From: Pyrinomonadaceae bacterium
GTDB taxonomy: Bacteria; Acidobacteriota; Blastocatellia; Pyrinomonadales; Pyrinomonadaceae
DNA: 7,633 nucleotides
Direction of reading: 5' to 3'
Assembly (NCBI GenBank): GCA_013812565.1
Contig: JACCTF010000185.1
Location: forward strand, 1 to 7,633
Shown: positions 6,685 through 7,633 of the stretch, piece after piece
Numbering within the stretch: position 1 is the stretch's first letter
How the letters are laid out: each line of letters begins with the position of its first letter
The notes under the pieces: generated by a model
Seen by the model: the letters and a program-made list of their open reading frames with translations, nothing else
Told to the model about the DNA's origin: nothing
Database searches by the model: none
Position numbers and translations under genes: made by a program

Positions 6685-6713
6685 ATAATAAATAACAACT
6701 ACTGGTACGTCAA
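6685..6713 (-). promoter_or_regulatory. Near-consensus sigma70-type promoter, minus strand
   Basis: TTGACG (6713-6708) and TATTAT (6690-6685) are separated by exactly 17 bases, one mismatch from consensus in each box. The predicted start is near A6677. It points away from the peptidase gene and into the short RNA, so it cannot serve either flanking protein gene. Confidence 0.75.
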
Positions 6714-6718
6714 GCATA

Positions 6719-6737
6719 TTTTTATCCTTTTTTATCC
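6719..6737 (-). promoter_or_regulatory. A-rich direct repeat upstream of promoter (UP-element-like)
   Basis: On the minus strand GGATAAAAA occurs twice (6737-6729 and 6727-6719), just upstream of the -35 box at 6713. A-tracts in this place are the kind of sequence bound by the RNA polymerase alpha C-terminal domain, so they would strengthen the promoter. The repeat could instead be a regulator site. Confidence 0.4.
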
Positions 6738-6859
6738 GTTATGTTGTGGCCGCCTGCTCGGAAACTAATCGCCCTTTTGCGCGTATAGCATGAGGGTGTT
6801 CAACACACAGAATATAAGGCGGAAATGCTTTTTTCTGACTTCTGTCTCTCTAATTGCCG

Positions 6860-7633
6860 TTACCGCTTCATATAACGATCAAGGAAGTCAGCCACCTTTG
6901 GATAAACGGTGAGGCGGTTGGCGAGCTTAGCGATGCCGTGCCCTTCATCATCGAACAGCATGTACTCGACGGGCGCGTTGCGGTCGCGCAGAGCTTTAAC
7001 GATCTGCTCAGCCTCTGTGTATGGCACACGCGGATCATTTTTGCCATGAATGACCATCAGCGGCGCGCGGATGCGGTCCACTTTGTTGAGCGGCGAAATG
7101 CTTCTGAGATAATCAAGGTCGCGTTCGAGCGAACCGTATTCCACTTCGCGCAGTTTACGGCGGTAGCCTGATGTGTTGCGCAGGAAGCTTTCGAAGTTTG
7201 CGATGCCGACTGTATTAACAGCCGCTGCCCACAAATCCGGGTAGAGCGTAACGGCCGCCAGCGTCATGTAGCCGCCATAGGAGCCACCCATCACGGCGAT
7301 GCGGCGCGCATCTGCTCCGCCATCGGTCTTTAACCATTCGACCGCCGCTGCTAAATCCTTCACCGAATCTTCGCGCTTGCGGACATCATCAAGATGCGTG
7401 TAGGTCTTGCCATAGCCGGTTGAGCCGCGCACGTTTGTCGCAAGCACACCGTAGCCGCGTGAAAGGAAGTATTGGTAGATGGGACTAAAGGCAGGACGCT
7501 CCTGCCCCTCCGGGCCACCATGCACGCTGACGATGACCGGGAGCCCATTGCCTCTCTGACCTGCGTCTGTCTGCCGGTTGCTTAATGAAACTTTGACGGT
7601 TCCGGTAACAGGCGGGAGTGGGCCGTTTGAGGT
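6860..7633 (-). CDS. S9 family (prolyl oligopeptidase-type) serine peptidase, C-terminal catalytic domain, 5' end outside window
   Basis: The window holds the last 257 residues and the stop of an alpha/beta-hydrolase peptidase that cleaves small peptides, probably an acylaminoacyl or dipeptidyl peptidase type. Numbering within the visible part: oxyanion motif HGGPEGQ (38-44), NVRGSTGYGK (67-76), nucleophile elbow GGSYGGYM with Ser118, catalytic Asp in GKNDPRVP (D200), and catalytic His in DDEGHGI (H232). All three triad residues are present. The frame is open to the right edge; the usual N-terminal beta-propeller must lie beyond it. The GTG at 7525 is not a start, because the conserved strand before HGGP is coded upstream. 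Location (cytosol or periplasm) cannot be judged without the N-terminus. No clear terminator is seen after the stop. Confidence 0.95.
   Translation of the reverse strand, partial: TSNGPLPPVTGTVKVSLSNRQTDAGQRGNGLPVIVSVHGGPEGQERPAFSPIYQYFLSRGYGVLATNVRGSTGYGKTYTHLDDVRKREDSVKDLAAAVEWLKTDGGADARRIAVMGGSYGGYMTLAAVTLYPDLWAAAVNTVGIANFESFLRNTSGYRRKLREVEYGSLERDLDYLRSISPLNKVDRIRAPLMVIHGKNDPRVPYTEAEQIVKALRDRNAPVEYMLFDDEGHGIAKLANRLTVYPKVADFLDRYMKR

Larger units (their letters stand above)
6315..6859. other. 545-base gene-poor gap with two structured elements
   Basis: No ordinary protein gene fits here. From left to right it holds a terminator-like hairpin (6322-6343), a 12-bp bulged stem (6354-6413), and a minus-strand short transcription unit (6461-6713) with an A-rich upstream repeat (6719-6737). 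In the remainder (6738-6859) I see nothing definite. That stretch is the 3' flank of the minus-strand peptidase gene; it has T-rich patches but no clear terminator hairpin. Confidence 0.7.

Noticed and set aside
6854..7171. 105-codon plus-strand frame
   Set aside because: It is antisense to the S9 peptidase catalytic domain, which has all triad motifs.
7360..7548. 62-codon minus-strand frame near the right edge
   Set aside because: It is a different frame over the HGGP-containing part of the S9 peptidase and has no features of its own.

Overview
The window looks like ordinary chromosomal DNA from a moderately GC-rich bacterium. I read it as probably Acidobacteriota (perhaps Blastocatellia), from the style of the housekeeping proteins and the Pro/Thr/Gln-rich secreted protein. 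That placement rests on protein impression only and is tentative. I see no phage, transposase, plasmid or CRISPR signature.

Layout. Bases 1-1886 (minus) hold nearly all of dxs, the first enzyme of the MEP isoprenoid pathway, whose last codons lie outside the window. Upstream of it on the same strand (1974-2834) is a Tat-exported metallophosphoesterase. After a divergent gap comes a plus-strand tRNA-Ser(GCU) (3007-3097) with its own sigma70-type promoter. A heptamer repeat with an inverted partner follows (3107-3235) and runs almost to the start codon of gltX, glutamyl-tRNA synthetase (3242-4732). Next are a secreted NTF2-like protein (4827-5645) and a small Ala/Gln/Gly-rich protein of unknown function (5781-6314). 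The right edge (6860-7633, minus) is the C-terminal catalytic domain of an S9 prolyl-oligopeptidase-type serine peptidase whose N-terminal part is outside the window.

The unusual part is the 545-base gap at 6315-6859. On its minus strand it carries what looks like a complete, self-contained short transcription unit of about 216 nt. It has an A-rich upstream element, a near-consensus promoter (TTGACG-17-TATTAT), a 12-nt Shine-Dalgarno sequence complementary to the usual 16S rRNA tail, an 11-codon ORF (MSSYHSEVTEA, double stop), several stem-loops and a terminator-like hairpin. It serves no downstream gene: the next gene in that direction is convergent. I do not recognise the RNA or the peptide, and this is the best candidate here for something undescribed. 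A second strong stem (12 bp with paired single-A bulges, 6354-6413) lies just beyond it.

The genes do not form one pathway. dxs and the phosphoesterase may share a transcript (87-base gap), and tRNA-Ser may be co-transcribed with gltX. The secreted protein and the small protein follow gltX in the same direction but with gaps of about 94 and 135 bases.
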